64,000 bases of DNA, from assembly GCF_007556815.1 (NCBI RefSeq), contig NZ_CP041743.1, positions 2,329,001-2,393,000 of the forward strand. The letters are read 5' to 3'. The notes below the pieces were generated by a model. That model searched no databases, was not told where the DNA came from, and was given only the letters and a program-made list of their open reading frames with translations. Source of the DNA: Paraburkholderia megapolitana (GTDB taxonomy: Bacteria; Pseudomonadota; Gammaproteobacteria; Burkholderiales; Burkholderiaceae). Every line of letters starts with the position of its first letter. Position 1 is the stretch's first letter. Positions 45,651 to 55,170 of this stretch are shown here, in pieces. A program made the translations under genes and the position numbers.

Positions 45651-46599
45651 CTGCGGTGCGCACCACCGGCGCCTCGCGCCTCGACGGCAGACGCAGTACG
45701 CCAGTAGTCAAGGCCGTACCCGCGAGTATCACACCACAACCGATCGCCATCGCCATCGTGAAGGTCTCGCCGAGAAAGAGCGCGCCCCACAGCACTCCGA
45801 ACGCGGGAATCAGGAACAGCGCCGTCATCGCGCGCGACGGCCCAACACTGGCGATCAACCGGAAAAACAGCACGTAGGCAAATGCGGTGCAAGCAAGCGC
45901 GAGCGCGAACAGCGCGGCCCACGCGTGCGGCGCCGGCGCAGTTGCTGGCCACAAAGAAACAGCGGGCACTGCAAGCACGATCGCCGATACGATCTGGCTG
46001 CCGGTCGCCACCGCGAGCGGCGAGACACCGCCAAGACGGCGCTTGCTGAAGTTCGCAGAGAAACCATAGAGCAGGGTGGCCGCGAGACACGCGGCAATCG
46101 CGAGCGCTGTTGCGTGCACCGCGGTATGCGAGACGGCGTGTACGTCGATAGCACCACCGTGTGCGGCGAGGGCCGTCTTGTCCCACACCAGCCACAACAC
46201 GCCGGCAAAGCCCACAGCCAGACCGGCGACGCGCATGCTGCTCAACTTCTCGTTCAACCAGAGCCACGCGATCACCGCGGTGAAGAGCGGCGTCGCTGCG
46301 GTAAATATCGATGAGAGCCCGGCGGGCAGCGTCAGCGCGGCGAAACTGAAAAGCACGAAAGGCAGCGCCGAATTCGTGATGCCGACGAGCGCGATCGGCT
46401 TCCAGTGCATACGCAGCTCACGAAGGCCGCCTGCGCCGCGCAGCGCGAGCAGCGGGGTCAGCATCAACGCGGCGAGCGCGGCGCGTGCGCCGGCGAGCGG
46501 CACGGCGCCGAACTGGCCCGCGCCCATGCGGATGAACAGATACGACGCGCCCCATAGCGCGGCGAGCGAAATCAGCATAGCGAGATCGGACCGTTTCAT
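45604..46599 (-). CDS. EamA/DMT-family transporter
   Basis: A 331-residue inner-membrane protein with ten hydrophobic segments in two EamA halves (GASYLFIRMGAGQFG; the second half with LACTAFAYVLFFRLIASVGPSRA). DMT exporters move amino acids, nucleosides or drugs outward. The last 30 or so residues after the final helix are polar, and part is encoded by a 55-bp repeat copy, so the natural C-terminus may have been altered. It is upstream of nothing on its strand; the GST at 46669 precedes it by 69 bp and may share a transcript. Confidence 0.88.
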   Translation of the reverse strand: MKRSDLAMLISLAALWGASYLFIRMGAGQFGAVPLAGARAALAALMLTPLLALRGAGGLRELRMHWKPIALVGITNSALPFVLFSFAALTLPAGLSSIFTAATPLFTAVIAWLWLNEKLSSMRVAGLAVGFAGVLWLVWDKTALAAHGGAIDVHAVSHTAVHATALAIAACLAATLLYGFSANFSKRRLGGVSPLAVATGSQIVSAIVLAVPAVSLWPATAPAPHAWAALFALALACTAFAYVLFFRLIASVGPSRAMTALFLIPAFGVLWGALFLGETFTMAMAIGCGVILAGTALTTGVLRLPSRREAPVVRTAAVVCRDRSACPATGS

Positions 46600-46668
46600 G
46601 GCAATGCTCCCTGGTATCTGGATTTCAGCTGCGGGTGGTTTTGGTGCGGCAGGCCGGGTGCGACAGGC

Positions 46669-47364
46669 TCAACTCCGGCCAGCAACGGCAGCTTGCTGCA
46701 CAGGCTTGCCCGGTTGCGTATAAACATCGGCGACGCCTTCGTACACGCGCTGCGTGGCGGGGCGGGTACGGATCGATTCGTACCAGCGCTGCAGGTTCGG
46801 AAAATCGCGCAGGTCCTGGCCGTGCGGTTCGTGCGGCACGATCCACGGGTAGCACGCGATATCGGCGATCGAGTAGTTATCGCCGGCAATGAACGCGCGA
46901 CCGGCAAGGCGCGTATCGAGCACGCGGTAAAGCCGCGCGGTTTCCTTCGTGTAGCGGTCGATCGCGAACTGCACGCGTTCGTTCGCGTAGACGCGGAAGT
47001 AGCCGCTCTGGCCGGCCATCGGGCCGAGCCCCGCCATCTGCCAGAACAGCCATTGCAGGATCTCGACCCTTTCCGCCGCCGATGAACCGAGCAGGCGCCC
47101 CGACTTTTCCGCGAGATACAGCAGGATCGCGCCGGACTCGAAGACCGGCAGCGGTTCGCCGGCAGCGGGTGCGGTTCCGGCTGTGGGCGCGTGGTCGACG
47201 ATCGCGGGAATCTTGTTGTTCGGCGAGATGGCGAGAAAGGCCGGCGCGAACTGCTCGCCTTTGCTCAGACTCACCGGAACGATGCGATACGGCAAGCCCG
47301 TTTCTTCGAGGAAAAGCCGGACTTTGAGGCCGTTCGGCGTCGGGGAAAAGTACAGATCGATCAT
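46669..47364 (-). CDS. Glutathione S-transferase, nu class (YfcG-like)
   Basis: A 231-residue GST starting MIDLYFSPTPNGLKV, which is close to the E. coli YfcG start, with NNKIPAIVD and ESGAILLYLAEKSG. Nu-class GSTs act as glutathione-linked disulfide reductases. The ATG at 47364 follows GAGG. It is a second nu-class copy in the window (the other is at 11463). It diverges from a MocR regulator across 108 bp, which may control it. Confidence 0.88.
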   Translation of the reverse strand: MIDLYFSPTPNGLKVRLFLEETGLPYRIVPVSLSKGEQFAPAFLAISPNNKIPAIVDHAPTAGTAPAAGEPLPVFESGAILLYLAEKSGRLLGSSAAERVEILQWLFWQMAGLGPMAGQSGYFRVYANERVQFAIDRYTKETARLYRVLDTRLAGRAFIAGDNYSIADIACYPWIVPHEPHGQDLRDFPNLQRWYESIRTRPATQRVYEGVADVYTQPGKPVQQAAVAGRS

Positions 47365-47472
47365 GAGCAACCTCGCATCGAGCAGGGTTCAAGAGGAACA
47401 GGAAAGCTTGCGCCATAGACGCAGAATAGGCATTCTTCTGGTACGTATAAAGCACCATAAATGAGGAATTTT

Positions 47473-48996
47473 ATGGAACCAGAATCGACGGCGACCGTGT
47501 CTTCCTCAATGCTGTCTTCCCCCTTCGAATTCCCGCTGGAACTGCCGCCGCGCGATTCCCGCAATCTGCTGCGCGAACTGCACCGGCAGCTGCGTACGGC
47601 GATTCTGGACGGCCGGTTGAAGCCGGGTCTGCGCCTGCCGGCCACGCGGGCGTTTGCCGAAGCGTGCGGTGTATCGCGCAATACGGCGATCGCCGCCTAC
47701 GACCTGCTGCTCAGCGAGGGTTATCTGGTGACGCGTCGCAAGGCCGGCACCTACGTGGCCCAGGTGCTGCCGCAGCCGCCTGTCCGGACGTCTGCGCAGC
47801 CACAATCGCAGCTGGTCGCGCAACCGGACGGTCCGCGGCCCGGCGACCCGCGGCTGAACGCGTACTGGCGCGCGGCGCCGGCGCCGTATGTGCCGATGCC
47901 GGCGTCCGCGCCACGCGATTTCCAGTTCGGCGTCCCGGAGCAGGCGTTTTTCCGCTTCGATATCTGGCAGCGACTGTCGAGCCGGGCCATCCGGGCGCTA
48001 GCCAAAGCGCCTGCCATCTATTCGGATGCCCAGGGCCGTGGCGCGCTGCGCGAAGCGATCGCGGCGCACGTCGCGTTTGCGCGCGCGGTGGCCTGCAGGG
48101 CGGACGACGTGATCGTCACGGCCGGTGCGCAACAGGCCTTCGACCTGCTCGCACGGATTCTGGTAACGCACGGCCGCACGACAGTCGCCGTCGAGGACCC
48201 GGGTTATCCGCCGATGCGCGCCGCGTTCGCATTGGCTGGTGCGCGCGTAGTGCCGGTCCCAGTCGATGAGGAGGGGCTCATCGTCGATCTCTTACCCGCC
48301 GATGCCCGAATCATCTGTGTCACTCCGTCGCACCAGTTTCCGCTCGGCACGGCGATGTCGATGCGTCGCCGCACCGCGCTGCTCGAGTTTGCCCAGACAC
48401 ACGGCGCCGTGATCGTCGAAGACGACTACGACGGCGAATTCCGTCTCGGCGCCCGGCCGCTCGACGCGCTACAGACACTCGACCGCACGGCCTCGGTGTT
48501 CTACGTCGGAACGTTCTCGAAGAGCCTGTTCCCGGCGCTGCGGCTCGGCTATGTCGTGGCGCCGGCGTGGGCGCAGGGACCGCTGGTCTCGCTCAGGCAG
48601 CACGCGGAATGGCATCCGGCAGTGCTGCCGCAGGATACGCTCGCGGCGTTCATCGCCGAAGGGCATCTGGCGCGCCACGTGCGCAAGATGCGCGAGATCT
48701 ACGGGACGCGGCGACGCGTGCTGCTGGAGTGTCTGCAGCGCGATTTCGCCGGCTCGCTCGAGCCGATTGCGTCCGATGCCGGTTTGCATCTGGCGGCGTT
48801 CGCGAATGTGGAGCCGCACGAGATCGAGCGAATGCTGAAACGCGTGCGCGACAAGGGCGTGCGACTCGAATCGCTCGGCGCGTATTACGCGGGGAGCAGT
48901 GCGCGCAGCGGGATCGGTTTCGGGTACGGCGGGGTGGACGAAGCGGGGATTCGCGAAGGACTCGCGATTCTGCGCGATGTGTGGCGCGCGGGCTGA
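47473..48996 (+). CDS. MocR/PdxR-family regulator (GntR HTH plus aminotransferase-like domain)
   Basis: A 507-residue protein. The GntR-type winged HTH lies at about 30-100 (RELHRQLRTAILDGRL, LPATRAFAEACGVSRNTAIAAYDLL). A fold type I aminotransferase domain follows (TAGAQQAFDLLARIL, EDDYDGEFRLG) with the PLP lysine in GTFSKSLFPALRLGY. Such regulators sense PLP adducts and control vitamin B6, GABA or amino acid genes. The ATG at 47473 has GAGGA upstream; an ATG at 47461 is less likely. It may regulate the divergent GST and the EamA gene. Confidence 0.9.
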   Translation: MEPESTATVSSSMLSSPFEFPLELPPRDSRNLLRELHRQLRTAILDGRLKPGLRLPATRAFAEACGVSRNTAIAAYDLLLSEGYLVTRRKAGTYVAQVLPQPPVRTSAQPQSQLVAQPDGPRPGDPRLNAYWRAAPAPYVPMPASAPRDFQFGVPEQAFFRFDIWQRLSSRAIRALAKAPAIYSDAQGRGALREAIAAHVAFARAVACRADDVIVTAGAQQAFDLLARILVTHGRTTVAVEDPGYPPMRAAFALAGARVVPVPVDEEGLIVDLLPADARIICVTPSHQFPLGTAMSMRRRTALLEFAQTHGAVIVEDDYDGEFRLGARPLDALQTLDRTASVFYVGTFSKSLFPALRLGYVVAPAWAQGPLVSLRQHAEWHPAVLPQDTLAAFIAEGHLARHVRKMREIYGTRRRVLLECLQRDFAGSLEPIASDAGLHLAAFANVEPHEIERMLKRVRDKGVRLESLGAYYAGSSARSGIGFGYGGVDEAGIREGLAILRDVWRAG

Positions 48997-49008
48997 CGGT
49001 TGAGGACA

Positions 49009-49032
49009 GGGCGCGCGTTACACCGCGCGCCC
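49009..49032. terminator. Hairpin between convergent MocR and tssL genes
   Basis: A 9-bp perfect stem (GGGCGCGCG 49009-49017, CGCGCGCCC 49024-49032) sits between the two stops. No T-run follows on either strand, so termination strength is uncertain. Confidence 0.45.
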
Positions 49033-49044
49033 CGCTTCACACGC

Positions 49045-49833
49045 TTATGGCAGCGAGATGGTGAGGTTGGCCGACTGCGGCCCAAGCTGGACGACCTGCG
49101 AATACGGTGCGAGCGTGCGCAACGTCGAATCGCGCAGATACGTGTTCAGGCCCAGATACGCGAGCAGCGCGACCAGCGCGAACACCGCGCCGATGGCCCA
49201 GATCGGCACTTCGCGCTTCAGCCGGTGCGCGACCTGGTCGGGCAGCGCCCAGTGCGGTGCGAACGGCGCGCGCTTGCCTTTGATGCGCGCGATTTCGTCG
49301 CCGAGGCGGCCCGTCAGGTAAGCGAGCTTCTCCGGTCCTTCGAGCAGATACTTGCCCTGGAAGCCGAGCAGCAGACACATGTGGAACACCTCGAGCGACT
49401 GCAGGCGCGCGGCACCCTGAGCACGGCATTCCTCGAGGTAGTGATAGAACTTCTCGCCGGCAAGCTGCTCGCCGAACAGCACCAGTTGCAGCGGGCGACG
49501 TTCCCACTCGGTACGGATCTTGAACGACGACGACAGCACCGATTCGTCGATAGCCGCACAGAAAGCGAACTTCGACGCGTAGACATCTTCGGCGGCGACG
49601 TTCAGCTTTTTCGCGCCGCGCTCGAAGTCGCCGAGAAACTGCTGGATGCGCGATGTGAATTCGCCGGCATCGCCGGGTTCGCGGCCGTTCTTCAGCAGGA
49701 ACAGCATGAAGAAGCCGTCGTACAGCAGATCGAGCAGCGAGCGTACCTGATAGTTCGGTTCGCTCAGCGGCGCGGACGACGGGCTGGGGGACGGCGGACT
49801 GGCGTCGCCAAACAGGGAGGGCGCGTGGCTCAT
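49045..49833 (-). CDS. tssL: T6SS membrane-complex protein TssL (DotU/IcmH)
   Basis: A 262-residue DotU-type protein. The cytoplasmic helical domain covers residues about 28-190 (LLDLLYDGFFMLFLL, FAFCAAIDESVL, GFQGKYLLEG) and one transmembrane helix lies near 210-230. There is no C-terminal OmpA domain, so peptidoglycan anchoring must come from another protein, perhaps the OmpA protein at 63264. The start overlaps tssK by four bases. Confidence 0.95.
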   Translation of the reverse strand: MSHAPSLFGDASPPSPSPSSAPLSEPNYQVRSLLDLLYDGFFMLFLLKNGREPGDAGEFTSRIQQFLGDFERGAKKLNVAAEDVYASKFAFCAAIDESVLSSSFKIRTEWERRPLQLVLFGEQLAGEKFYHYLEECRAQGAARLQSLEVFHMCLLLGFQGKYLLEGPEKLAYLTGRLGDEIARIKGKRAPFAPHWALPDQVAHRLKREVPIWAIGAVFALVALLAYLGLNTYLRDSTLRTLAPYSQVVQLGPQSANLTISLP

Positions 49834-51176
49834 GATGTGACCGCGATCAGTTCGAGTTTGAGATCGTTAATACCGGAAGGCGCGTAGATCATCGCCGACT
49901 GGGCCTGCAGCATGCGGTCGTACAGCGCACCGCGCGTTTCGAACGAGAAATAGCATGCGCCGGGGCGTACCGGAATAGCGGGCGGCACCTGCGGCGTGTA
50001 GACGAGGCGCACGCCCGGCATGGCCGACAGCACCAGTTTGTCGACGTCGTCCGGTGCGCCGACCTTGAAACGTGCCGGCACCGCTTCGACGAGTTCGACG
50101 GTCGGCATGTCCGCCGACACCGCGATGTAGAACATCGTCTTGTCGTCGATCTTGCCCGAGTCGAGGCGACCGACGTGGAACGACGGACGCACTTCGTCGA
50201 GCGCGATCGCGAAGTAGCGCGTCGAGATCACGGTTTCGAGCAGATCGCGCAGGATCGTGTCGAGACGCGCGAAGCCTGGGCCGGGGTCGTCGTGCCGGTA
50301 CGGCGGCAAATCGGCGAGCGCGTAGCCTTTCGAGAATGTCATCAACTGGCCGGCAAGGCGCAGCAGTTCCTGGAACAGTCGCTCCGGATGCAGGGCCGCG
50401 TGCTGGTACAGATGTGCAAGCGATGCGAAAGCCGCGCTCGCGGTGTGCAGCAGCCAGAACGACGCGATGTCGCCGGAACGGAATTCGATGATGTTCTTGG
50501 TCGGCTCGCGGTGAAAACCGTACAGCGCATTGACCTTGGCCTGCAGCGCGTCGATCAGCTGGCGCAACCGCTGATGCAGGATCGGCGAAGCATCGATCGC
50601 GAGGCACGGCGGCACGAACGTCTCGTCGAGCTCGAAACCCGAAGTCGCGGTGCGGCGCACACGTACGAGCGGCACCGACAGCAACTGGTCGCGCGGCTCG
50701 CTGTGCGCGAGCAGTTTGACGCTGGTTTTCAGGAACGTGATGTCGGCTTCGGCGGCGTCGGTGAAGTGGTCGGCAACCGGCGACTGCTCGCTCACATAGC
50801 GCGAGACGAACCCCGCGTTCTGGTCGGCCGAATAGTTTGCACCGGTCTCGCGCAACGGATGCAGCGCCAGATAGAACGTGAATTCGTTGATGCCGTCGGG
50901 CAGAGTGTCGAGCGCGATGGGCGGCGGCAGGTCGTCGGCCTGCGGCGCGGAGTAGAGCGCGCCGTCGGGGAACACCAGCGACAGCTCGCTCACGCGCAGC
51001 ACGTTGCTGCCGAGCGCGTCGCGATCGAAGCGCACCGAGCGCACGCCCCAGTTGTACGGCTGGATCGCCTGGATCGATTCGAACAGGCGTGCCTCGTGAT
51101 AGGCATCCTGCCGCTGAAAATGCTGCGGCCTCAGAAAAAGGCCTTCCCCCCAGAGCACCTTAGCTGAATAACTCAT
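49830..51176 (-). CDS. tssK: T6SS baseplate protein TssK
   Basis: A 448-residue protein with the TssK start MSYSAKVLWGEGLFLRPQHFQ and RLFESIQAIQPYNWGV. TssK trimers link the baseplate (TssE-F-G) to the membrane complex. The ATG at 51176 has AGG upstream. It lies between tssJ (125 bp upstream) and tssL (ATGA overlap) in a minus-strand operon. Confidence 0.96.
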   Translation of the reverse strand: MSYSAKVLWGEGLFLRPQHFQRQDAYHEARLFESIQAIQPYNWGVRSVRFDRDALGSNVLRVSELSLVFPDGALYSAPQADDLPPPIALDTLPDGINEFTFYLALHPLRETGANYSADQNAGFVSRYVSEQSPVADHFTDAAEADITFLKTSVKLLAHSEPRDQLLSVPLVRVRRTATSGFELDETFVPPCLAIDASPILHQRLRQLIDALQAKVNALYGFHREPTKNIIEFRSGDIASFWLLHTASAAFASLAHLYQHAALHPERLFQELLRLAGQLMTFSKGYALADLPPYRHDDPGPGFARLDTILRDLLETVISTRYFAIALDEVRPSFHVGRLDSGKIDDKTMFYIAVSADMPTVELVEAVPARFKVGAPDDVDKLVLSAMPGVRLVYTPQVPPAIPVRPGACYFSFETRGALYDRMLQAQSAMIYAPSGINDLKLELIAVTS

Positions 51177-51301
51177 GTCAAACCTGTTATATGCGTCGGG
51201 CGAACCGCAGATCCATACAAAGCAACCTTGAATCGCCAAAGACTGTTAAATGACATTTGAGCGACATCCATCACATTGTCCTGTCGCTCCTTTTAGGTCC
51301 T

Positions 51302-51916
51302 TTAACCGCAACTGACCGATGAAAGCAGATTCAGCGGTTGTGCGGGCAATCCCTGTTCGGGCGGGATCACGGTGCCGTTGGTTACGGTCATTGCACAGTT
51401 ATGCAGGCCAATCATTATGCCGGATTTCTCCGACTTCGCAGGATCGAAAGCGAATTTCCAGCGTTGTAGCGCCGGAGCGCGAAACAGGGCGACGATGCCA
51501 AAGCCCTGTGCCTCGCGCGAGACTTTCTCGGTCACGGTGTAGCGTTGACCCGGAATCAGCGTCACTTCGCGCACGCTGATCAGATCGCCGCCCAGGGTGC
51601 TCTTTTCCTTGTCGGGGTCGGTAAAGATGTCGAACGGCGCCTGCAGGAACGAGGTCGGGTCCTTCAGCGCATACAGCCGGACGACCAGTGCCAGCGGCTT
51701 GTTGTCGTTCGCGGCGTTCAGGTTCGGGGCGGCGTAGAGCGTCAGGCCGACATTGCGCGGCGGCTTTTGCGCGTCGGGCACATCGGGCTTGGTGAGACCG
51801 GTCGCCTGCATGACTGCCGAGGCCGCACTGCCCAGCATCGGCACTGCGGCTGCACAACCGGCGAGTACTGCGCACGCCGAAAGAATCGCTGTATAACGGA
51901 TAAAACGCGAATTCAT
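51302..51916 (-). CDS. tssJ: T6SS outer-membrane lipoprotein TssJ
   Basis: A 204-residue lipoprotein. The signal peptide ends in lipobox LAGC with C21, and Ala at +2 favours the outer membrane. The beta-sandwich domain fits TssJ (GLTLYAAPNLNAANDNKPLALVVRLY, FDIF, GQRYTV). It anchors TssM in the outer membrane. It is the first gene of tssJ-K-L, divergent from the sheath operon. Confidence 0.92.
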   Translation of the reverse strand: MNSRFIRYTAILSACAVLAGCAAAVPMLGSAASAVMQATGLTKPDVPDAQKPPRNVGLTLYAAPNLNAANDNKPLALVVRLYALKDPTSFLQAPFDIFTDPDKEKSTLGGDLISVREVTLIPGQRYTVTEKVSREAQGFGIVALFRAPALQRWKFAFDPAKSEKSGIMIGLHNCAMTVTNGTVIPPEQGLPAQPLNLLSSVSCG

Positions 51917-52250
51917 TTATACCAGCTGGCTTTGCGCCGGCCGCCCCTGTCAAAGCGTTAAGGAAAGTCAAATTGGAACGCACCGTTTTCATGCAAAGCG
52001 CATCGAACAGACCGTTACCCCATAAAGAATCCGGCAATTTTTTCCGCATCTTGCATTGGTTTTGTTTCGGCGCCGGAAACTATTTCTTCTTGGCGCCGCG
52101 ACATAACCGGCATACGATTTTTCTGATCCACAGCCGTTTCACACGAAAGTTGAATTATCAAAAATTGGCCTGTACTATACCCGCGCACTTCAAGCAAAGC
52201 AAAACTCCGGTTTTTCCTTGAATTAAAAAATCGCAAGTCGGTGAAAAACG
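51917..52250. promoter_or_regulatory. Divergent T6SS promoter region with a sigma70-like promoter
   Basis: This AT-rich 334-bp gap separates tssJ from the TPR-lipoprotein gene. On the plus strand TTGAAT (52150-52155), a 17-bp spacer and TACTAT (52173-52178) predict a transcript start near 52185, giving a leader of about 66 nt. No sigma54 -24/-12 pair was seen. A minus-strand promoter for tssJ could not be picked out with confidence. Confidence 0.5.
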
Positions 52251-52979
52251 ATGAAACAGAGACTCTTTTTAAAACTATCTGGGGTTGTACTGGCGTGCGG
52301 CGTGATTGCAGGCTGCGCAACACAGGCGAACAACGTTGCACCGACACCGGAGGCTTTTAATAAGAGCCTTGCGGACGCCGATACGGTCGCGAAGGGCGGC
52401 GACCAGGATCGCGCAATGGCGCTTTATCAGGCATTGGCGAAGTCCGATCCGACCCGTGAAGAACCGTGGTCGCGGATTGCACAGATCCAGTTCTCGCAGG
52501 CGCATTATGGACAGGCGATCGTCGCTGCGCAGGAAGCGCTGCAGCGCGATCAGACCGACCGGCAGGCCAAGAGCGTGCTGGCGGTGGCCGGGCTGAGGGT
52601 GGCAACCCAGTCGCTTGGCGAATTGCGGCAGGATGCATCGCTGGCCGGCGACGCGAAGTCCGATGCCCAGGCGCTCGCGAAGGAACTGCGCGACACGCTC
52701 GGCGAGGCTTCGCTGTTTCCGCCTGAAGTCACCGACAAGCCGGTTCACAAGCCACGCAGGTATGTACGCAGCAAGCCGAAGGCCACGGACAACGCCGCGA
52801 CTGCAGCGGGCACGACGCCGGGCGCAACGCCGGCGGCGGGCACCACGGCAGCGGCTGTAGCAACCGCGCCGACGCCTGCACCCGCACCTGCGCCAGCAGT
52901 CCCGAAACCGGTTGCGCCGGCAGCGGCAGCAGCAAAAGGTTCAGGTGCTGCATCAGATCCTTTCAGTGCGTTGCGTTGA
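52251..52979 (+). CDS. T6SS-associated TPR lipoprotein
   Basis: A 242-residue lipoprotein. Lipobox IAGC with C22, then about 130 residues with TPR-like helices (GDQDRAMALYQALAKSDP, AHYGQAIVAAQEALQRDQTD), then a low-complexity tail of Ala, Pro and Thr (about 175-235). It directly precedes tssB in this Burkholderia-type locus. Its exact role is not established; attachment of the TPR part to the membrane complex and a wall-spanning tail are possible. Confidence 0.8.
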   Translation: MKQRLFLKLSGVVLACGVIAGCATQANNVAPTPEAFNKSLADADTVAKGGDQDRAMALYQALAKSDPTREEPWSRIAQIQFSQAHYGQAIVAAQEALQRDQTDRQAKSVLAVAGLRVATQSLGELRQDASLAGDAKSDAQALAKELRDTLGEASLFPPEVTDKPVHKPRRYVRSKPKATDNAATAAGTTPGATPAAGTTAAAVATAPTPAPAPAPAVPKPVAPAAAAAKGSGAASDPFSALR

Positions 52980-53040
52980 GTTTCGTCTTATCTATCGCTG
53001 ATATCACACGCTAGTTTTTCTTGCATCTGGGGAGCCGACG

Positions 53041-53586
53041 ATGGCGAAGAAAGAAAGTATTCAAAAGCGCTTACAAAAAGTGCGCCCTCCGCGCGTTCAA
53101 TTGACTTATGAGGTTGAACGTGGCGATGCGATCGAAATCAAGGAACTGCCGTTCGTCGTCGGCGTGGTTGCCGACCTCGCGGGACAGTCCGAAGTCGAGC
53201 AGCCGAAATTACGCGACCGCAAGTTCGTGAATATCGACCGCGACAATTTCGACGACGTGATGAAAGGCATCGAGCCGCGCGCGGCGTTCCAGGTGGAAAA
53301 CCGCCTGGCCGGAGGCGGCAGCAAGTTCGCTGTCGACCTGCGCTTCCGTTCGATTGCCGATTTCAACCCGGACGAAGTCGTCTCGCAGATCGAACCGCTG
53401 CAACGTCTACTCGACGCGCGTTCGAAGCTCGCGGATCTGCGCAACAAGCTTGCCGGCAACGACAAGCTCGAGGATCTGCTCAGCGAAGTGCTGACGAATA
53501 CGCAGCAACTGCAGACGCTCAAGGGCGACAGCAGCGTGGGCGACCCGCACGACGGCAAGCCGGACAATGACAAGCAGGGCGAATAG
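53041..53586 (+). CDS. tssB: T6SS sheath small subunit TssB
   Basis: A 181-residue VipA/ImpB protein (KRLQKVRPPRVQLTYEVE, LPFVVGVVADL, DRKFVNIDRDNFDDVM). With TssC it forms the contractile sheath. GGGAG precedes the ATG. It lies 14 bp before tssC and 61 bp after the TPR lipoprotein. Confidence 0.97.
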   Translation: MAKKESIQKRLQKVRPPRVQLTYEVERGDAIEIKELPFVVGVVADLAGQSEVEQPKLRDRKFVNIDRDNFDDVMKGIEPRAAFQVENRLAGGGSKFAVDLRFRSIADFNPDEVVSQIEPLQRLLDARSKLADLRNKLAGNDKLEDLLSEVLTNTQQLQTLKGDSSVGDPHDGKPDNDKQGE

Positions 53587-53600
53587 CCACGGGGTGTGAG

Positions 53601-55094
53601 ATGAATCAGCAAACGGCTGCAAATCAGGCAGCGGGCGCACCGGAGGCTAGCGCTGCGACTTCGTTGCTCGACGACATCGTCGAGAAGAGCAAGGTCGCGA
53701 AATCCGATTCCGAGCATGCACGCGCGAAGGATCTGATCGGCGAACTCGTACATCAGGTGCTGGAAGGCACCGTCGTTGTATCCGACAACCTGTCGGCAAC
53801 GATCGATGCGCGCGTGGCCGAACTCGACCGTTTGATTTCCGACCAGTTGAGCGCAGTCATGCATGCGCCGCAATTCCAGAAACTGGAAAGCACGTGGCGC
53901 GGGCTCGACTACCTGTGCAAGGAAAGCAATACCGGCGCGACCGTGAAGATCAAGGCGCTGCATGCGCCGAAGCGCGACCTCGTGCGCGACTTCAAGACCG
54001 CCATCGAATTCGATCAGAGCGCACTCTTCAAGAAGGTCTATGAAGAAGAGTTCGGCACGTTCGGCGGTGCGCCGTTCGGTGCGCTGGTCGGCGACTTCGA
54101 AATCACGCGTCAGCCGGAAGACGTTTATTTCATCGAGCAGATGGCGCACGTCGCGGCTGCCGCGCATGCACCGTTCATTGCCTCGGCTTCGCCGGAACTG
54201 ATCGGCCTCGAGTCGTTTGCCGATCTGGGCAAGCCGCGCGATCTCGGCAAGGTGTTCGACACCGTCGAATACGCGAAGTGGAAGTCGTTCCGCGACTCCG
54301 AAGATTCGCGCTACGTCGGTCTCACACTGCCGCGTTATCTGGGTCGTCTGCCGTTCAATCCGAAAGACGGTGCCACGGCGGAAGGCTTCAACTTCGTCGA
54401 AGACGTGGACGGCACCGATCACAGCAAGTACCTGTGGTGTAACGCCGCGTGGGCATTCGCTGCGCGCCTGACTGCTGCGTTCGACGATTTCGGCTGGTGT
54501 GCGGCGATTCGCGGCGTGGAAGGCGGCGGTCTGGTGGAAGACCTGCCCACCCACACGTTCAAGACCGACGACGGCGAAGTGGCGCTCAAGTGCCCGACCG
54601 AAATCGCGATCACCGACCGGCGTGAAAAGGAACTGGCCGATCTGGGTTTTATCCCGCTCGTCCATTGCAAGAACTCGGACTATGCAGCGTTCTTCGCTGC
54701 GCAGTCCACGCAGAAACCGAAGAAGTACAGCACCGACAGCGCGAACGCGAACGCCGTTCTGTCCGCGCAGCTGCAGTACATTTTCTCGGTGTCGCGTGTG
54801 GCTCATTACCTGAAGGCGATGATGCGCGACAAGATCGGCAGTTTTGCATCCGCGCAGAACGTCGAGGTGTTTCTCAACCGCTGGATTTCGCAGTACGTGC
54901 TACTCGACGACAACGCGCCGCAAGAGCAGAAAGCGCAGTTTCCGTTGCGTGAAGCGTCGATCCAGGTCTCGGAGATTCCGGGCAAGCCTGGTTCGTATCG
55001 TTCGGTGGCATTCCTGCGCCCGCACTTCCAGCTCGACGAGTTGTCGATTTCCCTGCGGCTCGTCGCGGATCTGCCGAAGCCGGCCGGTTCTTGA
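53601..55094 (+). CDS. tssC: T6SS sheath large subunit TssC
   Basis: A 497-residue VipB/EvpB protein (FQKLESTWRGLDYLCKE, FIASASPELIGLESFADLG, TEIAITDRREKELADLGF, HYLKAMMRDKIGSFA). It forms the sheath with TssB. No frame disruption is seen. A short hairpin follows before hcp. Confidence 0.97.
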   Translation: MNQQTAANQAAGAPEASAATSLLDDIVEKSKVAKSDSEHARAKDLIGELVHQVLEGTVVVSDNLSATIDARVAELDRLISDQLSAVMHAPQFQKLESTWRGLDYLCKESNTGATVKIKALHAPKRDLVRDFKTAIEFDQSALFKKVYEEEFGTFGGAPFGALVGDFEITRQPEDVYFIEQMAHVAAAAHAPFIASASPELIGLESFADLGKPRDLGKVFDTVEYAKWKSFRDSEDSRYVGLTLPRYLGRLPFNPKDGATAEGFNFVEDVDGTDHSKYLWCNAAWAFAARLTAAFDDFGWCAAIRGVEGGGLVEDLPTHTFKTDDGEVALKCPTEIAITDRREKELADLGFIPLVHCKNSDYAAFFAAQSTQKPKKYSTDSANANAVLSAQLQYIFSVSRVAHYLKAMMRDKIGSFASAQNVEVFLNRWISQYVLLDDNAPQEQKAQFPLREASIQVSEIPGKPGSYRSVAFLRPHFQLDELSISLRLVADLPKPAGS

Positions 55095-55115
55095 GATTCA
55101 AACGAAGTCAAAAAT

Positions 55116-55132
55116 GCCCGGGCTTCCCGGGC
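55116..55132 (+). terminator. Hairpin between tssC and hcp
   Basis: A 7-bp perfect stem GCCCGGG/CCCGGGC with a CTT loop. No T-run follows. It may act as a partial terminator or an mRNA processing and stability element ahead of hcp. Confidence 0.5.
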
Positions 55133-55170
55133 TTGCTGTAGAAACCACCTATCTGGGGAGTTGAAGCATC